Of a stretch of 64,000 nucleotides of DNA, positions 17,559 through 29,012 are shown piece after piece; position 1 is the first letter of the stretch; every line of letters starts with the position of its first letter. Position numbers and translations under genes: made by a program. The notes beneath the pieces are model-generated. The model did no database searches. It was not told the DNA's origin and worked only from the letters and a program-made list of their open reading frames with translations. This DNA is from Acidiphilium rubrum (GTDB taxonomy: Bacteria > Pseudomonadota > Alphaproteobacteria > Acetobacterales > Acetobacteraceae): the NCBI RefSeq assembly GCF_900156265.1, contig NZ_FTNE01000007.1, positions 110,989-174,988 of the forward strand, written 5' to 3'.

Positions 17559-18980
17559 ATGATGACCACTCGCCCCAGCCGCCTTGCCCGCCCGATCGCC
17601 ACAATCGCGCACGCCGCCCTGCGGCGCACCGCCCCATTGCGCGCCGCCCCATTGCGCGCCGCCCCACTGCTCGCCGCCCTGCTGCTCGCCAGCTGCGCGA
17701 CCTATCGCACCCGGCCGCTCAGCCTCACCCCACCGCTGCACGCGTCGCCGGCATCGCTCGATCATCAATTGCTGAATGGCCACCAGATCGATCCCACCGC
17801 CCCGCTGTCACCCCAGGCGCTCGCCGCCCTCGCCGTCCTGAACGACCCCACCCTCGCGGCCGCCCGCGCCCAGGCAGGCATCGCCCAGGCGCAGGCATTC
17901 GCCGCCGGCCTGCTGCCCGACCCGAACCTCCAGGGCGGCTTCGGCGCCCTGCTCGCCGGCCCGGCCGTCGCCCCCTCGATCGCGGCATCGATCACCGAGG
18001 ACGTCGCCGCACTGATCACAAGGGGCGCGCGCCTCCGCGCCGCCCGGGCGCGATCGGCCGAAGCGGCCGCCAACGTGATGTGGCAGGAATATCAGGTCGC
18101 CGCCCAGGCCGAAACGCTGGCGGTCGCCCTCTGGGCGGACCGCAGCAGCCTCGCCGCGCTCGATCACGCCCGGCGCGCCCTGCGCAGCCTCACCGCCGTG
18201 TCGCGCCAGCAAATCGCCGCCGGCAATCTCACGATCGATCAAGCCGCCCCCGCCGAAGCCAGCCTCGCCAGCCTCGATGCCGCGCGCGATACCGCGGCCC
18301 AGCAGGCATTGACCGATCAGGCATCCCTCGCTGCCCTGCTCGGCCTCACCCCTGCGGCGCCGATCATCCTCGCCCGCCCGGTCATCCCACCCCTGCCACC
18401 GGGCGGTGCCGCCGGCCTGATCGCGAGCCTCGCGCAACGCCGCCCCGACCTGATCGCGCTGCGCTACGGCTATCGCGCCGCCGATGCCGATCTGCGCGCC
18501 GCCATCCTCGCCCAGTTCCCGCTGATGTCGCTCACCGTCAACGGCGGGTCCGATACCAGCCGCGTCGCGACGGTCGGTCCCAACGTCTCGCTCAACCTGC
18601 CGATCTTCAACGGCAATCGCGGCAATGTCGCGGTCGCGCGCGCCACCCGCCGGCAATTGAACGCGGCCTTCACCGCCGCCCTCGGTGCCGCCCAGGGCGG
18701 TGCCGATGCCGCGCAGCGCGCGCTCACCCTGCTCATCCGCCAGCGCGCCGCCGCAAGCGATCGCCTGACCCAGGCCGATCACGCCGCCGATGCCGCAAGC
18801 CGCGCCTTCCGCAGCGACCTGATCGACGCCCGAACCGAGACCGACCTGATCGACCAGCAGGCAACCCGCCGCACCGAACTGATCGCGCTCGATCAAAAAA
18901 TCGCCGCCGGCCGCATCGCCCTCGCCACCATGCTCGGTGCCGGACTCCCCATCGCAGCCCTGAACGGAACCGCCCGATGA
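17559..18980 (+). CDS. NodT/CusC-family outer-membrane efflux lipoprotein
   Basis: This 473-residue channel protein of an RND efflux system has an Arg/Ala-rich signal ending in a lipobox LLLAS-C (mature CATYRTRPL), then two TolC-like helical repeats (LNDPTLAAARAQAGIAQAQ; LAQRRPDLIALRYGYRAADADL). Adjacent ATGs at 17559 and 17562 are both possible starts. The signal peptide is lengthened by two tandem copies of the 15-mer CATTGCGCGCCGCCC near 17636-17665. The stop overlaps the next gene by four bases (ATGA). Confidence 0.87.
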   Translation: MMTTRPSRLARPIATIAHAALRRTAPLRAAPLRAAPLLAALLLASCATYRTRPLSLTPPLHASPASLDHQLLNGHQIDPTAPLSPQALAALAVLNDPTLAAARAQAGIAQAQAFAAGLLPDPNLQGGFGALLAGPAVAPSIAASITEDVAALITRGARLRAARARSAEAAANVMWQEYQVAAQAETLAVALWADRSSLAALDHARRALRSLTAVSRQQIAAGNLTIDQAAPAEASLASLDAARDTAAQQALTDQASLAALLGLTPAAPIILARPVIPPLPPGGAAGLIASLAQRRPDLIALRYGYRAADADLRAAILAQFPLMSLTVNGGSDTSRVATVGPNVSLNLPIFNGNRGNVAVARATRRQLNAAFTAALGAAQGGADAAQRALTLLIRQRAAASDRLTQADHAADAASRAFRSDLIDARTETDLIDQQATRRTELIALDQKIAAGRIALATMLGAGLPIAALNGTAR

Positions 18981-20005
18981 TCGCCCGCCTCCTGATGGTC
19001 CTGTCGCTCCTCTGCCCGGCGGCACGCGCGGCAACCCCGTCCGACGCGCCCGCGCCCTCCGTCCTGGTCACCACAATCGCGGTGAAATCCGGCGCCATCC
19101 CCCGCAGCGTCACCGTCTACGGCACCATCGGCGCCGGCCCGGGTGCCACCGACACGCTCACCCTCGCCTATGCCGGCATCGTCACCAGGGTCGATGTCGT
19201 GCCGGGCCAGGCGGTGCATCAGGGCGAGGCTTTGGCGGTGATCGGCACCGCCCCCGCCGCACAGGCCGCCTACGCCCAGGCCGAAGCAGCGGTGCGCGCT
19301 GCGGCCCAAACCCTCGCGCACACCCGCGCCCTGGTCGCCGCCCATCTCGCCACCAACATCCAGCTCGCCCAGGCCCAACAGGCCGAAACCAACGCGATCA
19401 CCGCCCGCAACGCCCTGCGGCTCGATGGTGCCTCACACCCGACCGCGACGCTCACCGCCCCCTACGATGGCGTGATCGCCGCCGTCGCCGCCGCCCCCGG
19501 CGCCGCGCTGCAACCCGGCGCACCGCTGATCACCCTGCTGCGTGCCCACGCGCTGGTCGCAACCGTCGGGCTCGATCCCAGCCAGGCGCATCAGGTCCAC
19601 CCCGGCGATCACGTCGCCATCACCCCCTTCGCCACCCCCGCCGGCCGGGCGCTGCGCGGCCGCGTCATGGCGATCGGTGCCATGGTCAACCCCGCCAGCG
19701 GCCTGGTCGATGCCACGATCTCGATGCCCGCCACCGGCTATCTGGTCGGTGAATCCGTCACCGCCGAAATCGACATCGGCACCGCGCGCGGCGTGATCGT
19801 GCCGCGTGACGCCGCCCTGCCGGACGGCAAACGCTTCCAGATCTGGCAGATCGCCGCCGGTCACGCCCACCCGGTCACCGTCCAGATCATCGCCCGCACC
19901 GGCAGCAGCGCCGTCGTCACCGGAAAAATCGATCCTGCCCTGCCGATCGTGGTGAGCGGCAATTACCAGCTCAAACCCGGCATCGCCGTGCGGGTGACGC
20001 ATTGA
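18977..20005 (+). CDS. RND efflux periplasmic adaptor (HlyD family)
   Basis: This 342-residue membrane-fusion protein has a cleavable signal peptide ending ...ARAA, a first lipoyl half (YAGIVTRVDVVPGQAVHQGE) and a short helical hairpin (about 85-140). The second lipoyl half (APYDGVIAAVAAAPGAAL) and a beta-barrel (VGLDPSQAHQVHPGDHVAI) follow. It is translationally coupled to the lipoprotein upstream (ATGA) and to the pump downstream (TGATG). It is small for the family and lacks an evident metal-binding His/Met cluster. The substrate is therefore not assigned. Confidence 0.87.
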   Translation: MIARLLMVLSLLCPAARAATPSDAPAPSVLVTTIAVKSGAIPRSVTVYGTIGAGPGATDTLTLAYAGIVTRVDVVPGQAVHQGEALAVIGTAPAAQAAYAQAEAAVRAAAQTLAHTRALVAAHLATNIQLAQAQQAETNAITARNALRLDGASHPTATLTAPYDGVIAAVAAAPGAALQPGAPLITLLRAHALVATVGLDPSQAHQVHPGDHVAITPFATPAGRALRGRVMAIGAMVNPASGLVDATISMPATGYLVGESVTAEIDIGTARGVIVPRDAALPDGKRFQIWQIAAGHAHPVTVQIIARTGSSAVVTGKIDPALPIVVSGNYQLKPGIAVRVTH

Positions 20006-23000
20006 TGGGTCTCGCCCGCTTCCTCGCCCGCCAGCAGCGCGCGATCCTGTTCCTGATGGCCACCCTCGCGCTGGCCGGCACCGTCGCCGCCATCGGCCTG
20101 CCGGTCGGCCTGTTCCCGCGCACCTCGTTCCCGCGCGTGCGCATCAACATCGATGCCGGTGCCCGCCCCGCCCAGCAAATGGTGTTGCAGGTCACCAAAC
20201 CGACCGAACAGGCCCTGCGCGCCATCCCCGGCGTCGCCTCGGTCCGCTCATCCACCTCGCGCGGTTCGGCGCAGATCTACGTCGATTTCAACTGGGGCCA
20301 GAACATGGGCCAGGCGACGCTCGAGGTCGATGCCGCGATCGCCCAGATGCTGGCGGACTACCCGCCCGGCACCAAATACATCGTCCGGCGGATGGACCCC
20401 ACCGTCTTTCCGATCATCGCCTACGCCATGATGTCGCACAGCATCTCGGCAACCAGGCTGCGCACCATCGCGGAATACCACATCGTCCCAGCCCTCACCC
20501 GCATCGAAGGCGTCGCCAAGGTCAGCGTGCAGGGCGGTGCCACGCCGGAAGTGCATATCCTGGTCCAGCCCCAGCGCCTCGCCGCGATGCACATCACCCT
20601 CGCCCAGGTCGAACAGGCGGTCAGCAAATCCAACGTCCTCGCCGCGGTCGGCCGCATGACCGATTACGACCGGCTCTATCTGCTGGTGCAGGACAACACG
20701 CTGCACACCGTGCGCAACGTCCGCAACATCGTGGTCCGCGCCGGCCCGGATGGCGTGGTCCGGCTCGACCAGCTCGCCACGGTCCGCATGGGCACCGTGC
20801 CGGTCTATTACCGCGTCGCCGAAAACGGCGTCCCCGCCGTTACCCTGCAAGTGTTCCAGCAGCCGAACGGCAACGCCGTCGCGGTCGACAAAGCCGTGCG
20901 CCGCGCGCTCACGGCCTACCAGGCCGACCTGCCGCGCGGCGTCACCCTGGTGAAATGGTACGACCAGAGCGGCCTGGTCACCGCCGCCGCCAGTTCGGTG
21001 CGCGACGCCATCCTGATCGGCATCGTCCTCGCCGGCCTCGTGCTGATCGGCTTCCTGCGCAGTTGGCGGGTCACGTTGGTCGCCCTGCTGGTGGTGCCGG
21101 CCTCGATGGCCTCGGCCATCCTGCTGCTATCGCTGCTCGGCCTCAGCTTCAACATCATGACGCTCGGCGGCCTCGCCGCCTCGGTCGGCCTGGTGATCGA
21201 CGATGCCATCGTCATGATCGAACACATCGCCCGCCGCGCCGGCCACACTGCCGGCACCGCCGCCAAGGGCGCCGTACTCGCCGCCGCCGCCGAGTTCCTC
21301 CAGCCGCTCACCGGCTCATCGCTCGCCACCCTCATCGTCTTCGCCCCGCTCGCCTTCCTCTCCGGCGTCACCGGCGCCTTCTTCAAGGCGCTCTCGATCA
21401 CCCTGGCCGCCACCCTCGTCGCCTCCTGGCTGCTCTCGGCCTTCGCGGTGCCCGTGCTCGCCCGCGCGCTGATCAATTTCGACAAATGGCAGGACCCCGC
21501 CGAACGCCGCAGCGCCGCCGGCCGCGAAGGCTGGATGGAACGCTGGCACGGCAAGCTCCTGCCACGCCTCATCGCGCGGCCCGCTTTGCTCGCGATCGGC
21601 ATCGTCCCCCTGATCATCGCCGGCCTGCTCGCCTACCGCAGCGTGCCCACCGGCTTCCTGCCGCATCTCGACGAAGGCGGTTTCGTGCTGAACTACCAGA
21701 CGCTGCCAGGCACCTCGCTCGCCGAATCGGTCCACGAAGTCGACGAAATCGAAGCCATCCTCCGCGCCGACCCCGCCGTCGCCACCTTCTCCCGCCGCAC
21801 CGGCGCCGGTCTCGGCGGCGACCTCAACGAGCCCTACCAGGGCGATATCTTCGTCGAACTCAAACCGCTCGCCGACCGTCCACTGATCTGGCCGGTGATG
21901 GACCGCATCCGCGCCAAAATCGAAGCCAAGGTCCCCGGCGTCGATTTCGACGTCTCGCAAATGCTGAGCGACCTGCTGGGCGACCTCACCGGCGTGCCGC
22001 AACCGATCGAAATCAAACTGCACGGCGACCCCGCGCAACTGGTCGCCACCGCCCACAAGGTCGGCGCCGCGATCGGCAACATCAAAGGCGTCGTCTCGGT
22101 GTTCGACGGTGTCACCCTCGCGGGCGACGCGGTGGACATCCACGTCGATGACGCCCGCGCCGCCATGCTCGGGCTCGACCCCGATCAAGTCCGCCAGACC
22201 CTGCAAACCGCACTCACCGGCAGCATCGTCACCGCCCTGCCGGGCCAGTATCGCTTCACCGATGTCAGGCTCACCCTGCCGGCCGCCGCCAAGCAGGACA
22301 TGGGCGCGCTCGCCCGCATCCCGGTCGCCACCGCAAGCGGCGCCCTGGTGCCGATGGGTGATTTCGCGACCTTCAAAGTGGTCTCCGGCCAGCCCGAAAT
22401 CGACCGCGAAAACCTCCAACAGATCGTCGCGATCACCGGGCGGATCAGCGGCCGCGGCATCGGCGGCGTCATCACCGACGTCCGCAAAACCCTCGCCAAA
22501 CCCGGCCTGCTCCCGAGCGGCATGCACTACACCCTCGGCGGCCTCTACAAACAGCAGCAGATCGCCTTCGCCGGCCTCGCCAAAGTGTTCATCGCCGCCA
22601 TCGCCGCCGAATTCATCCTGCTGCTGTTTCTCTACCGCAGCTTCATCATCGCCGGCGCCATATTGTTCACCGCCCTGCTCGCCAGCCTCGCCGTGTTCAT
22701 CGGCCTGTTCATCTCCGGCGTGCAGCTCAACATCACCGCCCTGATGGGCATGACCATGATCGTCGGCCTCGCCACCGAAATGGCGATCTTCTACGTCTCG
22801 GAATACCAATCGCTCGCCGAACACAACGACCCGCGCGAATCCCTGATCATCGCCAGCCGCAACCGCCTCCGCCCGATCGCAATGACCACGCTCGCCGCCA
22901 TCCTCACCCTGCTGCCGCTCGCCTTTGCGATCGGCGAGGGCTCAGGCATGCAGCAGCCGCTCGCCATCGCGATCATTTCCGGCTTCATCGTGCAGTTCCC

Positions 23001-23058
23001 GCTGGTGCTGTTCGCCCTGCCGGTCCTGCTGAAACTATCGCTGCCCCGTGCGGGGTGA
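20005..23058 (+). CDS. RND-family inner-membrane efflux pump
   Basis: This AcrB/CusA-fold proton-driven transporter has 1017 residues from the ATG at 20005; a TTG three bases earlier is also in frame. There are twelve predicted membrane segments and two large periplasmic loops. The proton-relay segment in TM4 reads GLVIDDAIVMIEHIARR with the paired Asp of HAE-type pumps; heavy-metal pumps usually have a single Asp there. A second-half segment MTMIVGLATEMAIF and a RNRLRPIAMTTLA loop are also seen. It is the third gene of a lipoprotein-adaptor-pump operon divergent from a two-component system. It is probably a drug, solvent or organic-molecule exporter, with metal less likely. Confidence 0.9.
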   Translation: MGLARFLARQQRAILFLMATLALAGTVAAIGLPVGLFPRTSFPRVRINIDAGARPAQQMVLQVTKPTEQALRAIPGVASVRSSTSRGSAQIYVDFNWGQNMGQATLEVDAAIAQMLADYPPGTKYIVRRMDPTVFPIIAYAMMSHSISATRLRTIAEYHIVPALTRIEGVAKVSVQGGATPEVHILVQPQRLAAMHITLAQVEQAVSKSNVLAAVGRMTDYDRLYLLVQDNTLHTVRNVRNIVVRAGPDGVVRLDQLATVRMGTVPVYYRVAENGVPAVTLQVFQQPNGNAVAVDKAVRRALTAYQADLPRGVTLVKWYDQSGLVTAAASSVRDAILIGIVLAGLVLIGFLRSWRVTLVALLVVPASMASAILLLSLLGLSFNIMTLGGLAASVGLVIDDAIVMIEHIARRAGHTAGTAAKGAVLAAAAEFLQPLTGSSLATLIVFAPLAFLSGVTGAFFKALSITLAATLVASWLLSAFAVPVLARALINFDKWQDPAERRSAAGREGWMERWHGKLLPRLIARPALLAIGIVPLIIAGLLAYRSVPTGFLPHLDEGGFVLNYQTLPGTSLAESVHEVDEIEAILRADPAVATFSRRTGAGLGGDLNEPYQGDIFVELKPLADRPLIWPVMDRIRAKIEAKVPGVDFDVSQMLSDLLGDLTGVPQPIEIKLHGDPAQLVATAHKVGAAIGNIKGVVSVFDGVTLAGDAVDIHVDDARAAMLGLDPDQVRQTLQTALTGSIVTALPGQYRFTDVRLTLPAAAKQDMGALARIPVATASGALVPMGDFATFKVVSGQPEIDRENLQQIVAITGRISGRGIGGVITDVRKTLAKPGLLPSGMHYTLGGLYKQQQIAFAGLAKVFIAAIAAEFILLLFLYRSFIIAGAILFTALLASLAVFIGLFISGVQLNITALMGMTMIVGLATEMAIFYVSEYQSLAEHNDPRESLIIASRNRLRPIAMTTLAAILTLLPLAFAIGEGSGMQQPLAIAIISGFIVQFPLVLFALPVLLKLSLPRAG

Positions 23059-23068
23059 GGCGCGTGGC

Positions 23069-23572
23069 TCAGAACGGAATTTCATCATCCAGATCATGGC
23101 CGCCCCGGCCGGAATCCCAGCCGCTGCCGCCACCGGCCGGGCTGCGCGCGGGCGCCGCACCACCACCCCCACCGTAACTGCCGCCACCGCCCGCCGCCAT
23201 GCCGCCGCCCGCACCACCGGCCGGCCGATCCAGCAGCACCATCTCCGCACCGAAACGCCCCAGCATCACCTCGGTGGTGAATTTCTCCTGGCCCGATTGA
23301 TCGGTCCATTTGCGGGTCTGCAATTTACCCTCCAAATACACCTTGGAGCCTTTTTTCAGATATTTTTCGGCAACCTCGGCCAACCGGTCGTTCATGATCA
23401 CCACGCGGTGCCACTCGGTCCGCTCCTGGCGCTCACCGCTCGCCTTGTCGTTCCACGATTCCGAAGTCGCAAGCGCAAGATTGACGACTTTCATACCGGA
23501 CTGCGTCGATCGCACCTCCGGGTCCTTGCCCAGATTGCCGACCAGCGTCACCTTGTTCACACTACCTGCCAT
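23069..23572 (-). CDS. ssb: Single-stranded DNA-binding protein
   Basis: This 167-residue SSB has an N-terminal OB fold ([45 protein letters not shown]), a Gly-rich flexible linker (about 115-155), and the conserved acidic tip DDEIPF that recruits repair and replication proteins. It is divergent from uvrA, the usual pairing in proteobacteria, with a hairpin repeat element between them. It acts in replication, recombination and repair. Confidence 0.97.
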   Translation of the reverse strand: MAGSVNKVTLVGNLGKDPEVRSTQSGMKVVNLALATSESWNDKASGERQERTEWHRVVIMNDRLAEVAEKYLKKGSKVYLEGKLQTRKWTDQSGQEKFTTEVMLGRFGAEMVLLDRPAGGAGGGMAAGGGGSYGGGGGAAPARSPAGGGSGWDSGRGGHDLDDEIPF

Positions 23573-23642
23573 CGTCGATCCCCTATCGTGTTCAGTCTGT
23601 CATCCGTGTCACTGGCGCTCAGGCGCGTCAAGGATCGAGCAA

Positions 23643-23776
23643 GGTCTGGTTTTTTGTGAACAAAAAAGCAGCAAAAAAAACTTCGATCCTCATGAGACGA
23701 CGTCAACGAAACCGCCCATACCCCAGATAATAAAAGTTTTTTGTTTCTTTTTTCCAAAAAAGAAGCGCTTGCTTAC
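23643..23776. repeat. AT-hairpin element, copy 1 (ssb-uvrA)
   Basis: This is a quasi-palindrome of about 130 bases. The left arm has TTTTTTG-TGAA-CAAAAAA, then GCAGCAAAAAAAACTT. The right arm has AAAAGTTTTTTG, then TTCTTTTTT-CC-AAAAAAGAA. A roughly 50-base GC-rich centre contains CCCATACCCCAG. It lies between two divergent genes, so it is not a transcription terminator for either by position. See the other copies at 26751, 35915, 47261, 56610, 58578 and 61543. Confidence 0.85.
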
Positions 23777-23848
23777 GTCGCCTTGTCACGCCTGAACCCC
23801 GCCATCCAGCCCCTTCCCACAACCATGATTTGACGCCATATCTAGCAT

Positions 23849-23863
23849 GAACATATCGGAAAC
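23849..23863 (+). promoter_or_regulatory. Possible LexA (SOS) box upstream of uvrA
   Basis: GAAC-ATATCGG-AAAC matches the alphaproteobacterial LexA operator GAAC-N7-GAAC at seven of eight fixed positions. It ends 6 bases before the uvrA start, and uvrA is an SOS gene in many alphaproteobacteria. The mismatch and closeness to the start codon keep confidence moderate. Confidence 0.45.
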
Positions 23864-23869
23864 AAAAGC

Positions 23870-26737
<2,868 letters not shown>

Positions 26738-26750
26738 AGGGAAGGGGAGG

Positions 26751-26800
26751 CAAGCACTTCTTTTTTGTAAAAAAGAAGCAAAAAACTTTTCGTCCTTGGG
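26751..26800. repeat. AT-hairpin element, half copy (copy 2)
   Basis: Only the left arm of the element is present: CTTCTTTTTTG-TAA-AAAAAGAAG followed by CAAAAAACTTTT. It begins 14 bases after the uvrA stop, and no right arm follows before the convergent Uma2 gene. Here it could act as a uvrA terminator because the hairpin is followed by an AT run. Confidence 0.75.
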
Positions 26801-26845
26801 CTGATCGGCGCCCGGGCTGCATACCTAAACGAAATCGGGCGCGCC

Positions 26846-27430
26846 TTAGCGAGGCGTGTTGAGGCGCGTCGTACGGTAAAACGCCATCAAAGGCGTCACG
26901 TAATCGATGCTCTCCAGGTGCAGTTCGCCACTGGAAACAACCTCCGCCTGCTCCGGCCAACTGCCATCCGGCCGCCGCCGCAAAACCTCCGCACCAACCG
27001 ACACCGAAGAGACGACCAATATCTCCCGCACACTCGATATCGACGCATAAGCCCAGACATTCGCCCAGGTCTCCCGATGATTGCTTGGCGATAATATCTC
27101 GATCAGCAACACGGGCGCAGTCAACAACGACCCGTCATCTCCACCCGGCGAACAACTCACCCCGATATCTGGAACCCGCACATTATGCGCACGCTCCAAA
27201 TGCGGAGTAACTCCGGGCGCCATCAGCACATCGCAAGCACTGCCCCGCTCCAGCAGATGATTGCCGATCAACCGCGCAATCTCCGCCTGAATCCGAGCAT
27301 GCGTCGTGCTCGCCGGCGCCATCGCCACCGGCTCACCATCGACAAGCTGCCAGACCTGGCCGTCCTCAGGACACCAGTCCAAGAAATCCGCCACACTCAT
27401 CCGAGCCGGGAACTGGGTCGCACTAGACAT
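26846..27430 (-). CDS. Uma2-family putative endonuclease (DUF820)
   Basis: This 194-residue protein has the Uma2 fold, a PD-(D/E)xK nuclease-like family expanded in some bacteria. Signature segments are MSVADFLDWCPEDG, VRVPDIGVSC with the Asp, and LLIEILSPSN with the Glu, which form the presumed metal site. Biological roles are unproven; some members are associated with mobile or accessory DNA. It marks the left edge of a looser accessory stretch. Confidence 0.85.
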   Translation of the reverse strand: MSSATQFPARMSVADFLDWCPEDGQVWQLVDGEPVAMAPASTTHARIQAEIARLIGNHLLERGSACDVLMAPGVTPHLERAHNVRVPDIGVSCSPGGDDGSLLTAPVLLIEILSPSNHRETWANVWAYASISSVREILVVSSVSVGAEVLRRRPDGSWPEQAEVVSSGELHLESIDYVTPLMAFYRTTRLNTPR

Positions 27431-27499
27431 AACCAGTCACCTAGCACAACAATCGACCAACAGGAAACCAAAACCCCCTACGCCCACCAACACCAAAAA

Positions 27500-27572
27500 C
27501 CACCCGCGTAGGATGGGGTACCCTGCCGCCCCCCATCATCCCACCCCCGCCAAACCCCACCACCAAAATTCC
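27500..27572. repeat. GC-rich intergenic repeat B, copy 1
   Basis: A 73-base unit runs from CCACCCGCGTAGGATGGGG through CCCCCCATCATCCCACCCC to CCACCACCAAAATTCC. Closely similar units lie at 28485-28611 (two in tandem) and 31904-31982, with a tail fragment at 30693. GATGGGGTACCCTGCCGCCCC and the following CCCCATCAT form a partial inverted repeat. The remaining bases of 27431-27727 hold nothing else recognisable. Confidence 0.8.
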
Positions 27573-27727
27573 AACGATCCGTCGAAGAAAATGTCAAATC
27601 TCTGGACTCATTTATAGTTCAATGCCGCCAGCCTCAAGCCGCAGCACATGCGATGTGGACTGTCGAGAACTGTGCCGGTCTGGCCAGCACGGCAATCCCT
27701 ACGTTCAGGGATCGCCTGCGTATCGTC

Positions 27728-28336
27728 CTAAGCCTTCCGTTGATGTCTGCGCATCGCCTGGAGTCCCAACAGGGCGATGATGGCGCTACCAAGCAGGACG
27801 ATGGATGACGGCTCGGGTACTTTTATGACGTTGAAGCCAGCTCGGGCGGAATAACCGCCAGGAAAAGAAATATCAGGACGATAGACATAGAGGCCTGCGG
27901 CATAGTTAAAGTTTGAGCTGCGAGCATGCGAGGGGCCCCCGAGGTAGACTGAGCTGTACAAAAAACTCCCAGTGGACAAATACTGAAAAAAGAATCCGAT
28001 ATCGGGGGTATTGTAGAAATTAGTGAACGTCGCGGTATTGCAGGCTGTCAGAACACTGAATGTGTAAGCGGCACCAGTGAGCGAATTCTGGCACGCGTCG
28101 AGTTGCCGGTTTGCCGCGCTGTTTGCCGAGGAGGTCAAATTGTAGCTGCTGCCGTCCCAAATAACATTGAAATTGCTGAAACCGGTCCCGGGCACGTAGT
28201 CGAATGAACCGCTCGCTGAAAAATTGGGATCGCTGCTGTAGACCGGGGCATTAAAGATGATGTCATACAGGCCAGCCCTGGCACTCGAAGTTGCCGAAAC
28301 GATCAAAAGAGCGGCGAGCAGGATAGCTTTGTACAT
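27728..28336 (-). CDS. PEP-CTERM sorting-domain protein
   Basis: This 202-residue exported protein has a signal peptide (MYKAILLAALLIVSATSSARA), an Asn/Ser/Tyr-rich body, and a C-terminal sorting signal VPEPSSI followed by a hydrophobic helix (IVLLGSAIIALLGL) and a basic tail RRHQRKA. PEP-CTERM proteins are processed by exosortase/archaeosortase-type enzymes and are linked to exopolysaccharide or surface display. No exosortase gene is in this window, so it must be elsewhere. Its codon usage is less GC-rich than neighbouring genes, consistent with recent transfer. Confidence 0.88.
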   Translation of the reverse strand: MYKAILLAALLIVSATSSARAGLYDIIFNAPVYSSDPNFSASGSFDYVPGTGFSNFNVIWDGSSYNLTSSANSAANRQLDACQNSLTGAAYTFSVLTACNTATFTNFYNTPDIGFFFQYLSTGSFLYSSVYLGGPSHARSSNFNYAAGLYVYRPDISFPGGYSARAGFNVIKVPEPSSIVLLGSAIIALLGLQAMRRHQRKA

Positions 28337-28484
28337 CGATGACGAATCCTTTGACGACGGTTACAACTATAGGTTTAGCAGGTGAAAACCTTTTGGTGAT
28401 CAAAAAAAATTTCCCTTACCATACACGATAATTACAAATTCGAACAGACCATTTCTGTGGGCAGGGCGATGCCGAAAACAGCAC

Positions 28485-28611
28485 GCGATGGGGTGCCCTG
28501 CCGCCCCCCATCATTCAGCCCCGGGCCAAACCCCACAACCACCCGCGTAGAATGGGCTGCCCTCCCGCACCCCATCATTCCACCCCCGCCAAACTCCACC
28601 ACCACCACAGC
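28485..28611. repeat. GC-rich intergenic repeat B, two tandem copies
   Basis: Two diverged copies of the repeat lie head to tail: GATGGGGTGCCCTGCC...CCCCATCATTCAGCCCC, then ACCCGCGTAGAATGGGCTGCC...CCCCATCATTCCACCCC, ending CCACCACCACCAC. They lie in the 676-base gap between the PEP-CTERM gene and the metalloprotease gene. The bases 28612-28740 show no gene or motif. Confidence 0.8.
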
Positions 28612-28740
28612 CGGCTTCGCTCTCCCAGCGACCTGACTGGCAAAGAACGAACACCGGGCAAAGCGCAGAGTCCGCGGACCAAGCCTGGGGGCAACATCGC
28701 GCACGGCCTAATGTCGCTACCAAACCCACCGATACTTCGG

Positions 28741-29012
28741 AGCTAATTCAAAACTCTATTAATGAATAGAATATGCTGCACACAAAAAATATAATCCCTA
28801 CTAAATAATTACGGTCGCACAATCATAGTTATTAATATTATTTTCACAATTTAAAAATAATTGGTCTCACCGCTTAATCAATCTAGATCACGCAATTACA
28901 AATGATATAAACAGTCCATTCTTCGGTCAAAAAGATGAGGATAGCGCAACCCACCCCTCAACGACCAAAAAATTTTTAACAAACCACTAATTTTCCAATA
29001 AGAAGAGACCGC
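28741..29012 (+). promoter_or_regulatory. AT-rich leader upstream of the metalloprotease gene
   Basis: About 270 bases are strikingly AT-rich compared with the rest of the window, with long A and T runs (TTATTAATATTATTTTCACA). The stretch ends in AAGAAGAGA, a plausible ribosome site for the ATG at 29013. Such DNA is typical of promoters of horizontally acquired, silencer-controlled genes. No specific -35/-10 pair is assigned. Confidence 0.4.

Noticed and set aside
17339..18976. A long frame continuous with the RND adaptor gene
   Set aside because: The first part is an out-of-frame reading of the lipoprotein gene, rich in Arg/Pro. The adaptor begins at 18977 with a proper signal peptide and ATGA overlap.
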